64,000 nucleotides of DNA from Pseudovibrio sp. Alg231-02 (GTDB taxonomy: Bacteria; Pseudomonadota; Alphaproteobacteria; Rhizobiales; Stappiaceae): positions 319,640 through 383,639 of the forward strand of contig NZ_FREX01000001.1 of NCBI RefSeq assembly GCF_900143565.1, given 5' to 3'. The notes under the pieces were generated by a model, which saw only the letters and a program-made list of their open reading frames with translations, had not been told where the DNA came from and made no database searches. A program made the position numbers and the translations under genes. Of the stretch, positions 36,246 through 45,720 are shown one piece after another (the first letter of the stretch is position 1; the number at the start of each line of letters is the position of its first letter).

Positions 36246-37739
36246 ATGAGCAGTGGCGTATCAAACAATTCTGCCGCTTTAAAAGAGCTACAGGCAGATT
36301 TTGACGGCGATACCCTGCACGAGGAATGCGGTGTTTTTGGCATTCTTGGACATGATGATGCAGCAGCACTGACGGCTCTGGGGCTTCATGCGCTTCAGCA
36401 CCGCGGACAGGAAGCTGCAGGCATTGTGACATTTGATGGCGATCAGTTCCGCTCAGAACGTCATATGGGTCTTGTGGGTGATCATTTCACTCAGCAGGAA
36501 ACCATCGACAACCTGAAGGGTCCGTACGCAATCGGCCATGTGCGCTATTCCACCACTGGTGAAGCTGCACTGCGCAATGTGCAACCGCTGTTTGCTGAGC
36601 TTGATGGTGGCGGGATTGCAATCTGTCACAACGGCAATTTCACCAATGCGATGACCGTACGCCGTCAGTTGATCAAGGACGGTGCGATCTGCCAGTCCAC
36701 GTCTGACAGTGAAGTGGTTCTGCAGCTGGTTGCCCGTTCTCGCGAGAAAAAGATCGTAGATCGCTTCATCGAGGCTATCAGCCAGATGGAAGGTGCTTAT
36801 TCTCTTGTCGCACTGACCCGTAAAAAGCTGATTGGTGCGCGTGACCCTTATGGAATTCGCCCATTGGTTCTTGGCGATCTGAATGGTGCTCCGATTTTTG
36901 CAAGTGAAACATGTGCGCTGGACATCATTGGCGCTAAGTTCATTCGTGAAGTTGAGAACGGCGAGGTTGTTGTTTGTACGCCGGGTGGTATCGAAAGCTA
37001 CTTCCCGTTTGGAAAGCGTCCTTCCCGTCCAGATATCTTCGAGTACATTTACTTCTCCCGCCCGGACAGTGTTTTGAATGGTCATTCCGTTTATGACGTT
37101 CGTAAGCGTTTTGGGCGCGTGCTGGCGCAGGAAAGTGCTGTAGAAGCAGATGTGATTGTTCCGGTTCCAGATTCTGGTGTTCCTGCAGCTCTTGGTTTTG
37201 CAGCCGAAAGCGGTGTTCCGTTTGAGCTTGGCATCATCCGCAACCACTATGTGGGCCGCACGTTTATTGAGCCGACACAGCAGATCCGTACGCTTGGTGT
37301 TAAGCTCAAACACTCTGCCAACAGAGCGCAGATTGAAGGCAAGCGTGTGGTTCTGGTGGATGACAGCCTTGTACGCGGCACCACCAGTGTGAAAATCGTT
37401 CAGATGATTAGAGATGCTGGCGCGAAAGAAGTTCACTTCCGTCTGGCCTCACCGCCAATCAAATTCTCCGATTACTATGGCATCGATACGCCGGTTCGCG
37501 AAAAGCTGCTGGCTGCCAAGTATGATCTTGAAGGCATGCGCAAATACATTGGCGCAGATACCCTTGCCTTCCTGAGCATTGACGGCGTCTACCGTGCCAT
37601 GGGCCATGAAAATGGCCGTGACAACGAGAACCCGCAGTTCACTGATCACTGCTTTACCGGGGACTATCCGACCCCGCTTACAGATCTGTCTGACGATGTG
37701 GACACACGTCAGGCTCCCCGCCTTGTAGAAACTGGTTAA
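36246..37739 (+). CDS. purF: Amidophosphoribosyltransferase
   Basis: 497 residues. A propeptide of about 27 residues ends before the nucleophilic Cys28 in LHEECGVFGILGHDD. HALQHRGQEAAGIV and RYSTTGEAALRNVQP follow in the glutaminase domain. The PRPP-binding signature VLVDDSLVRGTTSVK marks the C-domain. It catalyses the first committed step of purine synthesis. AAGGAG precedes the ATG. The propeptide suggests self-processing. Confidence 0.97.
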   Translation: MSSGVSNNSAALKELQADFDGDTLHEECGVFGILGHDDAAALTALGLHALQHRGQEAAGIVTFDGDQFRSERHMGLVGDHFTQQETIDNLKGPYAIGHVRYSTTGEAALRNVQPLFAELDGGGIAICHNGNFTNAMTVRRQLIKDGAICQSTSDSEVVLQLVARSREKKIVDRFIEAISQMEGAYSLVALTRKKLIGARDPYGIRPLVLGDLNGAPIFASETCALDIIGAKFIREVENGEVVVCTPGGIESYFPFGKRPSRPDIFEYIYFSRPDSVLNGHSVYDVRKRFGRVLAQESAVEADVIVPVPDSGVPAALGFAAESGVPFELGIIRNHYVGRTFIEPTQQIRTLGVKLKHSANRAQIEGKRVVLVDDSLVRGTTSVKIVQMIRDAGAKEVHFRLASPPIKFSDYYGIDTPVREKLLAAKYDLEGMRKYIGADTLAFLSIDGVYRAMGHENGRDNENPQFTDHCFTGDYPTPLTDLSDDVDTRQAPRLVETG

Positions 37740-37744
37740 GTTCA

Positions 37745-38491
37745 ATGAGTTCGAAAAGACTTGAAGGTCGTGTTGCTGTTGTCACGGGAGCTTCCCGTGG
37801 CATTGGCTACTTTGCTGCTAAAAAGCTTGCTGAAGAAGGTGCGCATATTGTTGCGATCGCACGGACTGTTGGCGGACTGGAAGAACTGGATGACGAAATC
37901 CAGAAGGCCGGTAGTTCAGCTACGCTTGTGCCAGTTGACCTGACTGATTTCGACGCGATTGACCGTTTGGGTGCTGCTATCTTTGAACGCTGGAAAAAGC
38001 TCGACATTCTTGTCGGTAACGCCGGTATTCTCGGCCCGACTTCTCCATTGGGTCATGTGGACCCGAAGAAGTTCGATGACGTGATGAAAATCAACGTGAC
38101 TGCGAACTGGCGTCTTATTCGTTCGCTTGATCCACTGCTACGTCAGTCCGATGCGGGCCGTACGGTCTTCCTGACCTCAGGAGCGCCACACAAGTGTCGT
38201 GCCTATTGGGGGCCGTACTCCATGTCAAAAGCGGCTCTAGAGGCGCTTGTACGCACGTATGTGAACGAAACGCAGAAGACCAGCGTTCAATCCATGCTCA
38301 TCAATCCAGGCCCGATGCGGACTGGCATGCGTGCAAAAGCAATGCCGGGCGAAGACCCAAAGACCCTGCCGCATCCTTCTGAGATCTCTGAGGACATCGT
38401 GCGCTTCTGTCTTCCAGAAAGCCAGGAGAATGGTCGCCTCTATGATTTCCCTAGCAAAGAACTATGGGACTTCGTGCAGCTGACCAGCTAA
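37745..38491 (+). CDS. SDR-family oxidoreductase
   Basis: 248 residues. VVTGASRGIGYFAAKKLAE is the nucleotide-binding TGxxxGIG motif, LVGNAGILGPTSPLGHVD replaces the NNAG motif, and PYSMSKAALEALV contains the catalytic Tyr/Lys. The substrate is unknown. It follows purF by five bases, so it is probably co-transcribed; this purF-SDR pairing recurs in alphaproteobacteria. A terminator follows. Confidence 0.88.
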   Translation: MSSKRLEGRVAVVTGASRGIGYFAAKKLAEEGAHIVAIARTVGGLEELDDEIQKAGSSATLVPVDLTDFDAIDRLGAAIFERWKKLDILVGNAGILGPTSPLGHVDPKKFDDVMKINVTANWRLIRSLDPLLRQSDAGRTVFLTSGAPHKCRAYWGPYSMSKAALEALVRTYVNETQKTSVQSMLINPGPMRTGMRAKAMPGEDPKTLPHPSEISEDIVRFCLPESQENGRLYDFPSKELWDFVQLTS

Positions 38492-38516
38492 ACGGCATAA
38501 GCCTACAAATACGAAA

Positions 38517-38546
38517 AAGCCCCGGTGATGAGCCGGGGCTTTTTTG
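38517..38546. terminator. Terminator between the SDR gene and the inositol-phosphatase gene
   Basis: GCCCCGG (38519-38525) and CCGGGGC (38533-38539) form a perfect stem with a seven-base loop, with A5 on the left and T6 on the right, so it can work in both directions. Confidence 0.8.
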
Positions 38547-38565
38547 TTGTGCAATCTGAGGTGCT

Positions 38566-39348
38566 TTAGATGAAGCACTTATCAGTTAGCGCTTTGGTTT
38601 GATCAAATACACCTGGGCAAGCAGCAACAACTTTACAGCCGTTCATGACTGCGTTGGCGACGTCAATTTCCTGACACTTCCCGCCAGCTTCTTCCAGAAG
38701 GAGCAAACCTGCCATGCAGTCCCAGGAGTTCATGTGCTCTTCGATATAACCGATGAGACGGCCAGAAGCAGCATATGCCAGCATAAGACCACCGGACGCG
38801 TTGCGGAAAAAGATCCCGCCTTCATCCAGCAGTGCATCAACTGCGCTTTTGACAGCCTGATTGCGCCCGCGTGCACTGAAGCCCAGACCGATTGACCCAT
38901 TGGACAATGAATCGCTCGTGGACACTTTCATTGGCGTACCGTTGAGTGTTGCCCCTTTGCCTTTTTCAGCTGCAAACAGTTCATCAGCACATGGATCATA
39001 AGTGACGCCAATGTATTTCTCGCCATTTTTGACGCAAGCAATGATCACACACCACTGTGGAATGCCGGAGACAAAGTTCGCCGTACCGTCTATCGGGTCG
39101 ATGATCCAGGTATACTCAGAAGTACCCGGTTTGGGATCACCCTCTTCTCCCACGATGCTGTCATCTGGAAATGCTTCGGCAATGGCTTTGCGGACAAGAA
39201 TTTCAGTATCGCGATCGGCCTCAGAGACCATGTCCTGATGACCTTTACTCTCAATATTGAGGGTCTCCAAACGCGTAAAATATTCGTGCGCATAGGCACC
39301 AGCGCGCTTAACCAGAGCGTTGGCAAACGTAAAACGGTCTTGTGACAT
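38566..39348 (-). CDS. Inositol monophosphatase family protein
   Basis: 260 residues. The metal site is clear: IVGEEG, the DPIDGTANFVSGIPQW signature and WDCMAGLLLLEEAGG near the C-terminus. This is the SuhB/CysQ superfamily of Mg-dependent, lithium-sensitive phosphatases acting on inositol phosphate, PAP or fructose bisphosphate; the substrate cannot be told from sequence. It converges with the SDR gene at the terminator at 38517. Confidence 0.9.
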   Translation of the reverse strand: MSQDRFTFANALVKRAGAYAHEYFTRLETLNIESKGHQDMVSEADRDTEILVRKAIAEAFPDDSIVGEEGDPKPGTSEYTWIIDPIDGTANFVSGIPQWCVIIACVKNGEKYIGVTYDPCADELFAAEKGKGATLNGTPMKVSTSDSLSNGSIGLGFSARGRNQAVKSAVDALLDEGGIFFRNASGGLMLAYAASGRLIGYIEEHMNSWDCMAGLLLLEEAGGKCQEIDVANAVMNGCKVVAACPGVFDQTKALTDKCFI

Positions 39349-39515
39349 GATAATCCTATTAAATGTAGGGAATGCGGAAAGAGAGCGCGATTAAAAGCAG
39401 ATTCAGGAAGAATTGCAACTTATTAGCGGCACTGACTGATACTTCTAGAGAAAAATTCAAGTACGCGACAATGTTCAGAACCCTGACAGTTCCTGGTTCT
39501 CTGGGATTTGGCAAA

Positions 39516-39546
39516 ATAAAAGGGCAGCTGACTGCTGCCCTTTTAT
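39516..39546 (-). terminator. Rho-independent terminator of der
   Basis: AAAAGGGCAG and CTGCCCTTTT pair around a short loop, about 20 bases past the der stop; the minus strand continues with a T-rich tract. Confidence 0.8.
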
Positions 39547-39566
39547 GAAATTAAGTGAAAGCGAAA

Positions 39567-40973
39567 TCACCTTCTCTTCTTGTGGTATGGATTGTCGCCC
39601 TTTCTATAGGACAGACGAATGGGCGTTCCTTTGATGTCAAAACGCTCGCGAATACCATTCACAAGATATCGGGTGTAGCTCTCCGGCAGATTGTCTGGCT
39701 TGGAGCAGAACACCACGAAATGCGGTGGACGCGTCTTTGGCTGTGTCATGAAACGCAAGCGTACACGACGTCCAGACACTGCTGGCGGCGGATGGTGGAT
39801 CAGAACACCTTCCAGCCAGCGGTTGAGGCCAGATGTACCAACGCGCTTGTTCCACATCTCGTAAGACCGGAAAACAGCCTGCATGAGCTTATCGAGGCCC
39901 TGCCCGTTGATGCCGGACATGGTGACAATCTCAACACCACGTAGCTGATTCAGATAGCGTGCTTGTGAATCCTTGATATGACCCCAAGCATCCTCACGAT
40001 CCTCAATCAAATCCCACTTATTGAGTGCAATAACGATTGCGCGACCTTCACGGGCACACAGATCGATGATCTGCAAGTCCTGCTTCTCGAAAGAGATGGT
40101 GGCATCGAGCGTTACAACAACAACTTCAGCAAACTTGATTGCGCGAAGGGCGTCCGCAACGGAGAGCTTTTCCAGCTTTTCCTGAACGCGTGCTTTTTTG
40201 CGGATACCTGCAGTGTCGAACACCTTCACATGGTGATCCTGCCATTCCCACTCAACAGAGATACTGTCGCGTGTGATGCCAGCTTCAGGTCCGGTCAGAA
40301 GGCGCTCTTCACCCAACATCTGGTTGATGAGAGTAGACTTGCCTGCGTTTGGACGGCCAACAATTGCCATGCGCAAAGGGCGTTCGAGTGTGCCAACCGG
40401 CTCGTCGATCTCTTCGTCCTCTACATCAACATCTGTACGTGCTTCAGTAAATTCGGAAGAACCTTCCATCTCGTCTGCAGCATCTACAATCGGGCGCAGA
40501 AAATCATAAAGCTCGGACAGGCCTTCTCCGTGTTCCGCAGAAAGAGGAACAGGATCACCCAAACCAAGCGTGAACGCATCATAGAGACCGCCATCGCCTG
40601 CTTTGCCTTCCGCCTTGTTGGCGCAAAGAATTACAGGGGTGTCGGCTCGGCGAAGAAGGTTCGCAAAGTGCTCATCAAGCGGCATCAAGCCAGCGCGTGC
40701 ATCAATAAGGAATAAGCATGCATCCGCATCCCGGATTGCTTCTTCTGTTTGAGCGCGCATACGCCCTTCGAGACTTGCTGCCTCTGCTTCTTCCAGGCCG
40801 GCAGTATCAACGATCTTGAATCGCAGATCGCCCAAGCGTGCATCACCGGACCGACGGTCACGGGTCACACCTGGGGTATCATCAACAAGCGCTAAGCGCT
40901 TGCCTACAAGGCGATTGAAGAGCGTCGACTTGCCAACATTAGGTCTGCCAATAATGGCGACTGTCGCAGTCAC
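39567..40973 (-). CDS. der: Ribosome-assembly GTPase Der (EngA)
   Basis: 468 residues with two consecutive GTPase domains ([16 protein letters not shown] and [16 protein letters not shown]). Each has switch and NKxD motifs ([15 protein letters not shown]). A C-terminal KH-like domain with [19 protein letters not shown] follows. Der matures the 50S subunit. The gene opens with GTG at 40973, preceded by GAGGAG. An acidic linker ([11 protein letters not shown]) separates the two domains. Confidence 0.96.
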   Translation of the reverse strand: MTATVAIIGRPNVGKSTLFNRLVGKRLALVDDTPGVTRDRRSGDARLGDLRFKIVDTAGLEEAEAASLEGRMRAQTEEAIRDADACLFLIDARAGLMPLDEHFANLLRRADTPVILCANKAEGKAGDGGLYDAFTLGLGDPVPLSAEHGEGLSELYDFLRPIVDAADEMEGSSEFTEARTDVDVEDEEIDEPVGTLERPLRMAIVGRPNAGKSTLINQMLGEERLLTGPEAGITRDSISVEWEWQDHHVKVFDTAGIRKKARVQEKLEKLSVADALRAIKFAEVVVVTLDATISFEKQDLQIIDLCAREGRAIVIALNKWDLIEDREDAWGHIKDSQARYLNQLRGVEIVTMSGINGQGLDKLMQAVFRSYEMWNKRVGTSGLNRWLEGVLIHHPPPAVSGRRVRLRFMTQPKTRPPHFVVFCSKPDNLPESYTRYLVNGIRERFDIKGTPIRLSYRKGDNPYHKKRR

Positions 40974-41048
40974 GCGAATACTCCTCGTCTGGTATGCAGC
41001 ATTTAGAGTAGTTCGCCTTATGCGCCCTACTCTAAGCTTTTATTTTTT

Positions 41049-41097
41049 AACGTATCCCAGTTTCGAAAACCGGTATCCACTTTCCGTAGGACACGTT
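41049..41097. repeat. Dispersed palindromic intergenic element, copy 3
   Basis: CGAAAACCGGTATCCACTTT is the closest match to the core of the other copies (25093 and 22696). Flanks AACGTATCCC and GGACACGTT give an imperfect outer stem. It occupies the space between bamB and der. Confidence 0.6.
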
Positions 41098-42443
41098 TAG
41101 TTCAGCGCTGCAACCGCTCCGTCACTGGTAAGGACGACCATACGTCCACCAGCGACAATTGGTGATACAAATACGCCACTGGTCACTTTCCGCGATGCGG
41201 ATGCCTGACCGGTTTTTGCATTCACAGATGCAAGATAACCGTTGCTGGACATGGCGATCAGCTGGCCGTTGGCCAGAATTGGACCTGCCCAGTTGACATT
41301 CTTGGCGTCGCTTTCGCCAGTTGGCAACTTGGCACTCCAGATAAGGTTGCCGGTCTTACTTGAGATTGCATGCAATTTGTCATCCAAGCCGATCAAGAAT
41401 ACCGTACCGCCGGAAACAACCGGAGTATGTACGGCACCAAAATCAGCCTCCCACAAACGCTCGCCATCTTTCAGAGCAATGCCCAGTGTGCGTCCAGCAA
41501 CGGAGGTTGCAATAACCTTGTTGCCTTCAATGACCGGGCTTGCAGAAACATCTGTCAGGCCAGAGAGCGCGCGTGTACGGAAGGACCGTGCAACGGTATC
41601 GATCCATTTAGGCTCACCGCTGTTAATGTCAAGTGCCATAACCTCGCCTGAGGAAAACGGCACAACAACAGTGTTGCCTGAAATTGCCGGATTTGCAGAG
41701 GAAAGCAGGCCTGCTTGCTCTGCGATGCCAGCGAATGACCATGCCTGTTCCCCATCTGACTGGTTGAGGCCGATCACTTCATTGTCTTGTGTTACAACGA
41801 CAACTTTGCCATTGGCCGCTGCTGGCGCACCGCGAACCGGTGTTTCCAGTTGCTTGGTCCAAAGGACGTTGCCACCTTTATCAAGTGCATAAACATTGCG
41901 GTATGCGGTTGCGACAAAGATCTTGCCGCCGTCAAGCACGACACCACCACCTGCGGCAACTTCATTCTCGCCTTCCAGACCCAGGTTCTTTGTGAAGACC
42001 TTGGCGCCACCAGTTGTCAGAGCAACGAGGTTGCCATCCGACTTATAGACGTAGATGCGCTGGCCATCAGAAACCGGACGCGCAGCGGTGCGCGGGTTGC
42101 TGGAGCCGATACCAAAGAAGCCGGGAGAACGGACCTGACCGATGCTCGACGACCATGCAACACCACCGCTCACATTGATTGCGATGTTGCCCGGATCATT
42201 GCTCTTAGGACCAGCAGCGGTTGGCCAGGTTGACCCACCTGTCGCCGCACCGATCTTGGCATCTCCACCTGTTGCAGATGGCTTTAATGCGCCTTGATAC
42301 AGTGGCTGACGGTCTCCCTCAAGAAACTCATCATCGCCGCCGAATGGATTTAGACTGGAAAGAGAAGAACAACCAGCCAGCGTCAGCGCAAGCGCGCCGG
42401 TTCCAATCAAAGCCTTCCAAGACTTTCTTTTGGTCTCGCTCAC
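41097..42443 (-). CDS. bamB: Outer-membrane assembly lipoprotein BamB
   Basis: 448 residues. The lipobox ALTLAGC places a lipidated Cys at about residue 25. The rest is a PQQ-like beta-propeller with repeats such as GRTLGIALKDGERLWEADFG and GNLIWSAKLP. BamB assists BamA in inserting outer-membrane proteins. The start is GTG at 42443, immediately after the TAA of the upstream gene, with AGGGGA inside that gene, so the two are translationally coupled. Confidence 0.92.
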   Translation of the reverse strand: MSETKRKSWKALIGTGALALTLAGCSSLSSLNPFGGDDEFLEGDRQPLYQGALKPSATGGDAKIGAATGGSTWPTAAGPKSNDPGNIAINVSGGVAWSSSIGQVRSPGFFGIGSSNPRTAARPVSDGQRIYVYKSDGNLVALTTGGAKVFTKNLGLEGENEVAAGGGVVLDGGKIFVATAYRNVYALDKGGNVLWTKQLETPVRGAPAAANGKVVVVTQDNEVIGLNQSDGEQAWSFAGIAEQAGLLSSANPAISGNTVVVPFSSGEVMALDINSGEPKWIDTVARSFRTRALSGLTDVSASPVIEGNKVIATSVAGRTLGIALKDGERLWEADFGAVHTPVVSGGTVFLIGLDDKLHAISSKTGNLIWSAKLPTGESDAKNVNWAGPILANGQLIAMSSNGYLASVNAKTGQASASRKVTSGVFVSPIVAGGRMVVLTSDGAVAALN

Positions 42444-43115
42444 TTATTCAGTCCCCTTTTCGTCTTTGCCCAATGCAGAGGTAATTAGTTCAAGATAAAT
42501 TTGTGCGCGTCCGGAAACATCTGACGGAGCAGCTGCATCATTCACAACTTCGCTGAAGCGCGTGCGAGCTGCATCCAGATTACCAGCCTTGTACTCAGCT
42601 GCACCCAGAATTTCCAATGCAGAAAAACGCCATGTGTTACCAGCAACAGCCAGGACTTCTGTGTGTTTTTTCACCGCGGCAAGGTCACCGTTATCCAGCA
42701 GCAGATAAGCAGCGCGGATATTGGCGAGGCCCTTGTAAATGATTGGTGTGGCACTGTCAGCGGCGACCGCTTCAAAAGCCTTGATGGCTTCGTCAGGTTT
42801 ACCTTCCAGTGCCAACTCGGTTCCAATGCGCATCTTGGCCATCATAGGATAACCGCCAATGCTGCCTTCCATGGAAACGAAAGCTGCCTGCGCTTCGGTG
42901 TAGTTACCTGCGTCTGAAAGCTTGATAGCCTCCAGAAATTCAGTGCCTGCAGCCTGAGACTGTTTGTTCTGCCAGTACTCATAGCCGCGAAAACCTGCGG
43001 TACCTACAACGATAAGACCTGCTGTCAGGTATACAACCGGAGCAAAGCGCTTCCAAAGCTTTGAAAACTGGTCGCTTCTTACTTCTTCATCGACTTCGCG
43101 AAAAATGTCGGACAT
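42444..43115 (-). CDS. YfgM-like TPR protein of the Bam operon
   Basis: 223 residues: a short cytoplasmic N-terminus (MSDIFREVDEEVRSDQFSKL), one membrane helix (VVYLTAGLIVVGTAGFRGYEYW) and a periplasmic TPR-like region with five or so helix pairs. The family (YfgM/TPR_21) works with BamB and the SecYEG-PpiD chaperones. The stop touches the bamB start codon. It matches the der-bamB-yfgM order of proteobacteria. Confidence 0.88.
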   Translation of the reverse strand: MSDIFREVDEEVRSDQFSKLWKRFAPVVYLTAGLIVVGTAGFRGYEYWQNKQSQAAGTEFLEAIKLSDAGNYTEAQAAFVSMEGSIGGYPMMAKMRIGTELALEGKPDEAIKAFEAVAADSATPIIYKGLANIRAAYLLLDNGDLAAVKKHTEVLAVAGNTWRFSALEILGAAEYKAGNLDAARTRFSEVVNDAAAPSDVSGRAQIYLELITSALGKDEKGTE

Positions 43116-43342
43116 AACTTCAAATGTTCCTGCAGCAACGATTCTTAGGTTCGTGGTATCCCAATGGGCGGCGTCACATTAAAACTAAGAGAGCCGCAGG
43201 CAAACCTCTTTCTCTACCTCTTTCAACCGATTAGTGGCTTTATTAGGGCAATGAAAGAGTTTTCCCTGCCAACATTTACAAGTGTAATTGCCGAGAGAGA
43301 CCACTTTGATGTCTGTCTTGAAACCTTACCCCATGCAAAAGG

Positions 43343-43921
43343 TCAAGCTATGATCGGTACCCCGATCAAAATTGCATGTAGTTTCCACACGAACAGGCCG
43401 TAGAAAATCAAACCGAGGCCTACGGAAATCACATCGTTTCGCGTTGCGTTTGGGTAGTCCCGGCTTGGTGGATTGATACGCTCACGGCGGGCAATGGTAA
43501 TTCTGACAAGAATTGCCCAGATCAAAAATGAGCCAAACAATAGTACAGAGTAAGGTTCCCCGTTTGCAAACAAGTGAGCCACAGCCCAAAGCTTTGTTGC
43601 ATTGATCAACGGGTGCTTGGTGACGCGTGTGATATTACCCTTCAATTGAGAGGCAAAGAAGAGTGGAAAAACAGGCAGCATCAACAGCATGGTGACGTGG
43701 CGACCCCAGCTTGGTGCGACATACCATGGCGCATAATCACCATTCCAGGCGGCACCGAAGCCATAGACGATTGCGACCAGAGCACCCAATGAAATGAGCG
43801 TGTACAGTCCGCGATATCCGTTGAACGACAGACGTTGAACCAACGTGTCCCGAAGCGCCGAGAACGACGGGATCAAATGCACCGCAAAAAATGCGGTGAG
43901 GCCTGAAATCAATAATGCCAT
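43343..43921 (-). CDS. NnrU-family membrane protein, copy A
   Basis: 192 residues with about five helices, in the NnrU family (MALLISGLTAFFAVHLIPSF ... YRGLYTLISLGALVAIVYGF ... WGRHVTMLLMLPVFPLFFAS). NnrU is linked to denitrification or NO metabolism and resembles the isoprenylcysteine methyltransferase-like membrane fold. The ATG at 43921 follows GGGGGAGAAC; the frame extends to 43954 but lacks that site. It is a paralogue of the gene at 44090 (shared VQRL-FNGYRGLYTLI / VQRIGLNPYRAIYSLI). Confidence 0.85.
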   Translation of the reverse strand: MALLISGLTAFFAVHLIPSFSALRDTLVQRLSFNGYRGLYTLISLGALVAIVYGFGAAWNGDYAPWYVAPSWGRHVTMLLMLPVFPLFFASQLKGNITRVTKHPLINATKLWAVAHLFANGEPYSVLLFGSFLIWAILVRITIARRERINPPSRDYPNATRNDVISVGLGLIFYGLFVWKLHAILIGVPIIA

Positions 43922-44020
43922 AAATTGTTCTCCCCCAAGATCAATTGAGGGCAAAGGTATTTCACAGAGTGCTCAATTGCAAAACAATCTTTGGATCAGT
44001 CAAAATACTCAGCCTAAAGC

Positions 44021-44060
44021 AAAACCGGGTGCGCAACTGATCAGTCACGCACCCGGTTTT
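44021..44060 (-). terminator. Terminator between the two NnrU genes
   Basis: AAAACCGGGTGCG and CGCACCCGGTTTT are a perfect 13-base inverted repeat. On the minus strand the stem follows the stop of the upstream paralogue (44090) and ends in a T run. Confidence 0.8.
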
Positions 44061-44089
44061 GCTGAAACACTCGCGATTTGAGAGTTTGC

Positions 44090-44668
44090 TTAAGTCAGGA
44101 TCGGCATACCGATCAGCAGTGCATGCAGTTTCCAGACAAACAAACCGTAGAGGAGCATGCCCAACACAACGCTGATGATGTCATTGCGCAGAGCGTGTGG
44201 GAACTCTTCGACTGCAGTGTTTTTGCGATTGAATTTCTTCAAGGAGATCCGCGCCCAGATCGCCCAGACAAGAAAGCCACCGAACAAAGCAACGGAATAT
44301 GGCTCACCATTGACCAGTAAATGGGAGATTGCCCAGATCTTTACTGCCAGAATAACGGGGTCTTTGGTCCACTTGGCGATGTTACCGCGAATAAACTTCG
44401 CAAAAACCAGAATGAAGACTGGTAAGAGCAATGTCATAGCCAGATGACGTAGCCAGAATGGCGTTATGTACAGCGGAAACAGGTCTTCCTCACGCGCCAG
44501 AACAAAGCCGTAGATCATGGAGAAAAGGCCTGTCAGCACGATCAGTGAGTAGATCGCCCGGTATGGATTCAGTCCAATGCGCTGAACGACTGAGTCACGA
44601 AACCCAGGAAAAGATGGGACGAAGTGAATTCCCAGAAAGATGAATAGCCCAACTAATAACAGCGTCAT
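44090..44668 (-). CDS. NnrU-family membrane protein, copy B
   Basis: 192 residues with about five helices, close in length and motif to the neighbouring copy at 43343: FRDSVVQRIGLNPYRAIYSL, FWLRHLAMTLLLPVFILVFA and VNGEPYSVALFGGFLVWAIW. Tandem duplication followed by divergence is likely. A terminator separates the two, so they need not share a transcript. Confidence 0.85.
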   Translation of the reverse strand: MTLLLVGLFIFLGIHFVPSFPGFRDSVVQRIGLNPYRAIYSLIVLTGLFSMIYGFVLAREEDLFPLYITPFWLRHLAMTLLLPVFILVFAKFIRGNIAKWTKDPVILAVKIWAISHLLVNGEPYSVALFGGFLVWAIWARISLKKFNRKNTAVEEFPHALRNDIISVVLGMLLYGLFVWKLHALLIGMPILT

Positions 44669-44946
44669 CGAGTGACCCTTTAGATTTGTATTTTACGTTA
44701 AAGCCCTTAGATAGGCTTGTGCACTGTGACCATACGCGGTGAAATATCAATAAGCCTGACCGTCGCTGCGTAAGGTGTTTTATACATTTACCCAATTCTT
44801 TTTCGCAGAACCCTTGAGCTCATGCTGCTTTTCTCGCTAAATCAGGGTGAGTTGTTTATCTGCATATATCATAACTTGACTGTTTGACTCCTATATTTGC
44901 GCAAGATCTAAGGTTTCACAAACAGAAACAGTGCCTGGAAAGTTCT

Positions 44947-45255
44947 ATGTCCGAAAGTGACAGTGCAACAGAAACTAGTGAACGTCGCCGCGTTCGCCGT
45001 CGGCGTACGCTTAAGGAAGGGCGCATTGTTTTCGCGAGCCAGTCGATGGTTTTCGACTGTGTTATTCGTGATTTGTCCGATTTCGGTGCCCGCTTGAAGA
45101 TGGAAACAACGATCGATATTCCCGATGAGTTTACACTCTATCTGGTTCATCTGCGCCAGCGCGTGCAAACCGAAGTCCGCTGGAGGACAGCGGATACACT
45201 GGGTGTAGAGTTTGTGGGCGAAAAAGAAACCGTTTCCAGCCTGATGAAAATCTAA
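44947..45255 (+). CDS. PilZ-domain protein
   Basis: 102 residues. An Arg-rich N-terminus (ERRRVRRRRTLKEG) supplies the RxxxR motif and DLSDFGARLK the (D/N)xSxxG motif, the two elements by which PilZ domains bind cyclic di-GMP. The single-domain form probably acts as a small effector. The ATG at 44947 starts MSESDSATETS; an open frame upstream from 44884 has no family sequence. A terminator follows. Confidence 0.85.
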   Translation: MSESDSATETSERRRVRRRRTLKEGRIVFASQSMVFDCVIRDLSDFGARLKMETTIDIPDEFTLYLVHLRQRVQTEVRWRTADTLGVEFVGEKETVSSLMKI

Positions 45256-45267
45256 TCCACTCCCTTA

Positions 45268-45297
45268 AACGCCCACTATGTTGGGCGTTTTGTTTTG
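45268..45297 (+). terminator. Rho-independent terminator of the PilZ gene
   Basis: AACGCCCA (45268-45275) and TGGGCGTT (45282-45289) form a perfect eight-base-pair stem with a six-base loop, then TTGTTTTG. Confidence 0.75.
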
Positions 45298-45361
45298 CTT
45301 GCACAGTTTCTCAATTCGCGCTCATACTGACTACCTGACGGTTTGGGCGGGAGATGATCTG

Positions 45362-45703
45362 ATGACACTGGCTCTCAATGATGCAGAGAAGTTACTTCTT
45401 GCACGAAAGGCAGAACTGACAGAACTCACTGCTATCTCTGAGGGAGACCGTGCAACGGTTGCGCTTGACCAACAGTCCGTTGGCCGCCTCTCGCGCATGG
45501 ACGCTATGCAACGGCAAGCGATGGCTCAAGCCAATGACCGCCAACGCACCAGAGAACTTCAGCGGATCGATAGCGCCCTGCAGCGGATCAAAGAGGAGGA
45601 GTACGGCTTCTGCCTTGAATGCGGAGACGACATTCCCGAAGCCCGGCTGCGCGTAGACCCAGCCGCTCTTTATTGCATAAGCTGCGCGAAGTTGTTTGGG
45701 TAG
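45362..45703 (+). CDS. DksA/TraR-type zinc-finger protein
   Basis: 113 residues. A coiled-coil half (RTRELQRIDSALQRIKEEE) and a C4 zinc finger (CLECGDDIPEARL then CISCA) identify the DksA/TraR family, whose members bind the RNA polymerase secondary channel and adjust promoter response. The length is shorter than DksA proper. The ATG at 45362 is preceded by GGGAGA; the frame is open from 45278 without that site. The DxxDA tip motif is not obvious, so its activity may differ from DksA. Confidence 0.82.
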   Translation: MTLALNDAEKLLLARKAELTELTAISEGDRATVALDQQSVGRLSRMDAMQRQAMAQANDRQRTRELQRIDSALQRIKEEEYGFCLECGDDIPEARLRVDPAALYCISCAKLFG

Positions 45704-45720
45704 GGTTCAACAAAAAGACC

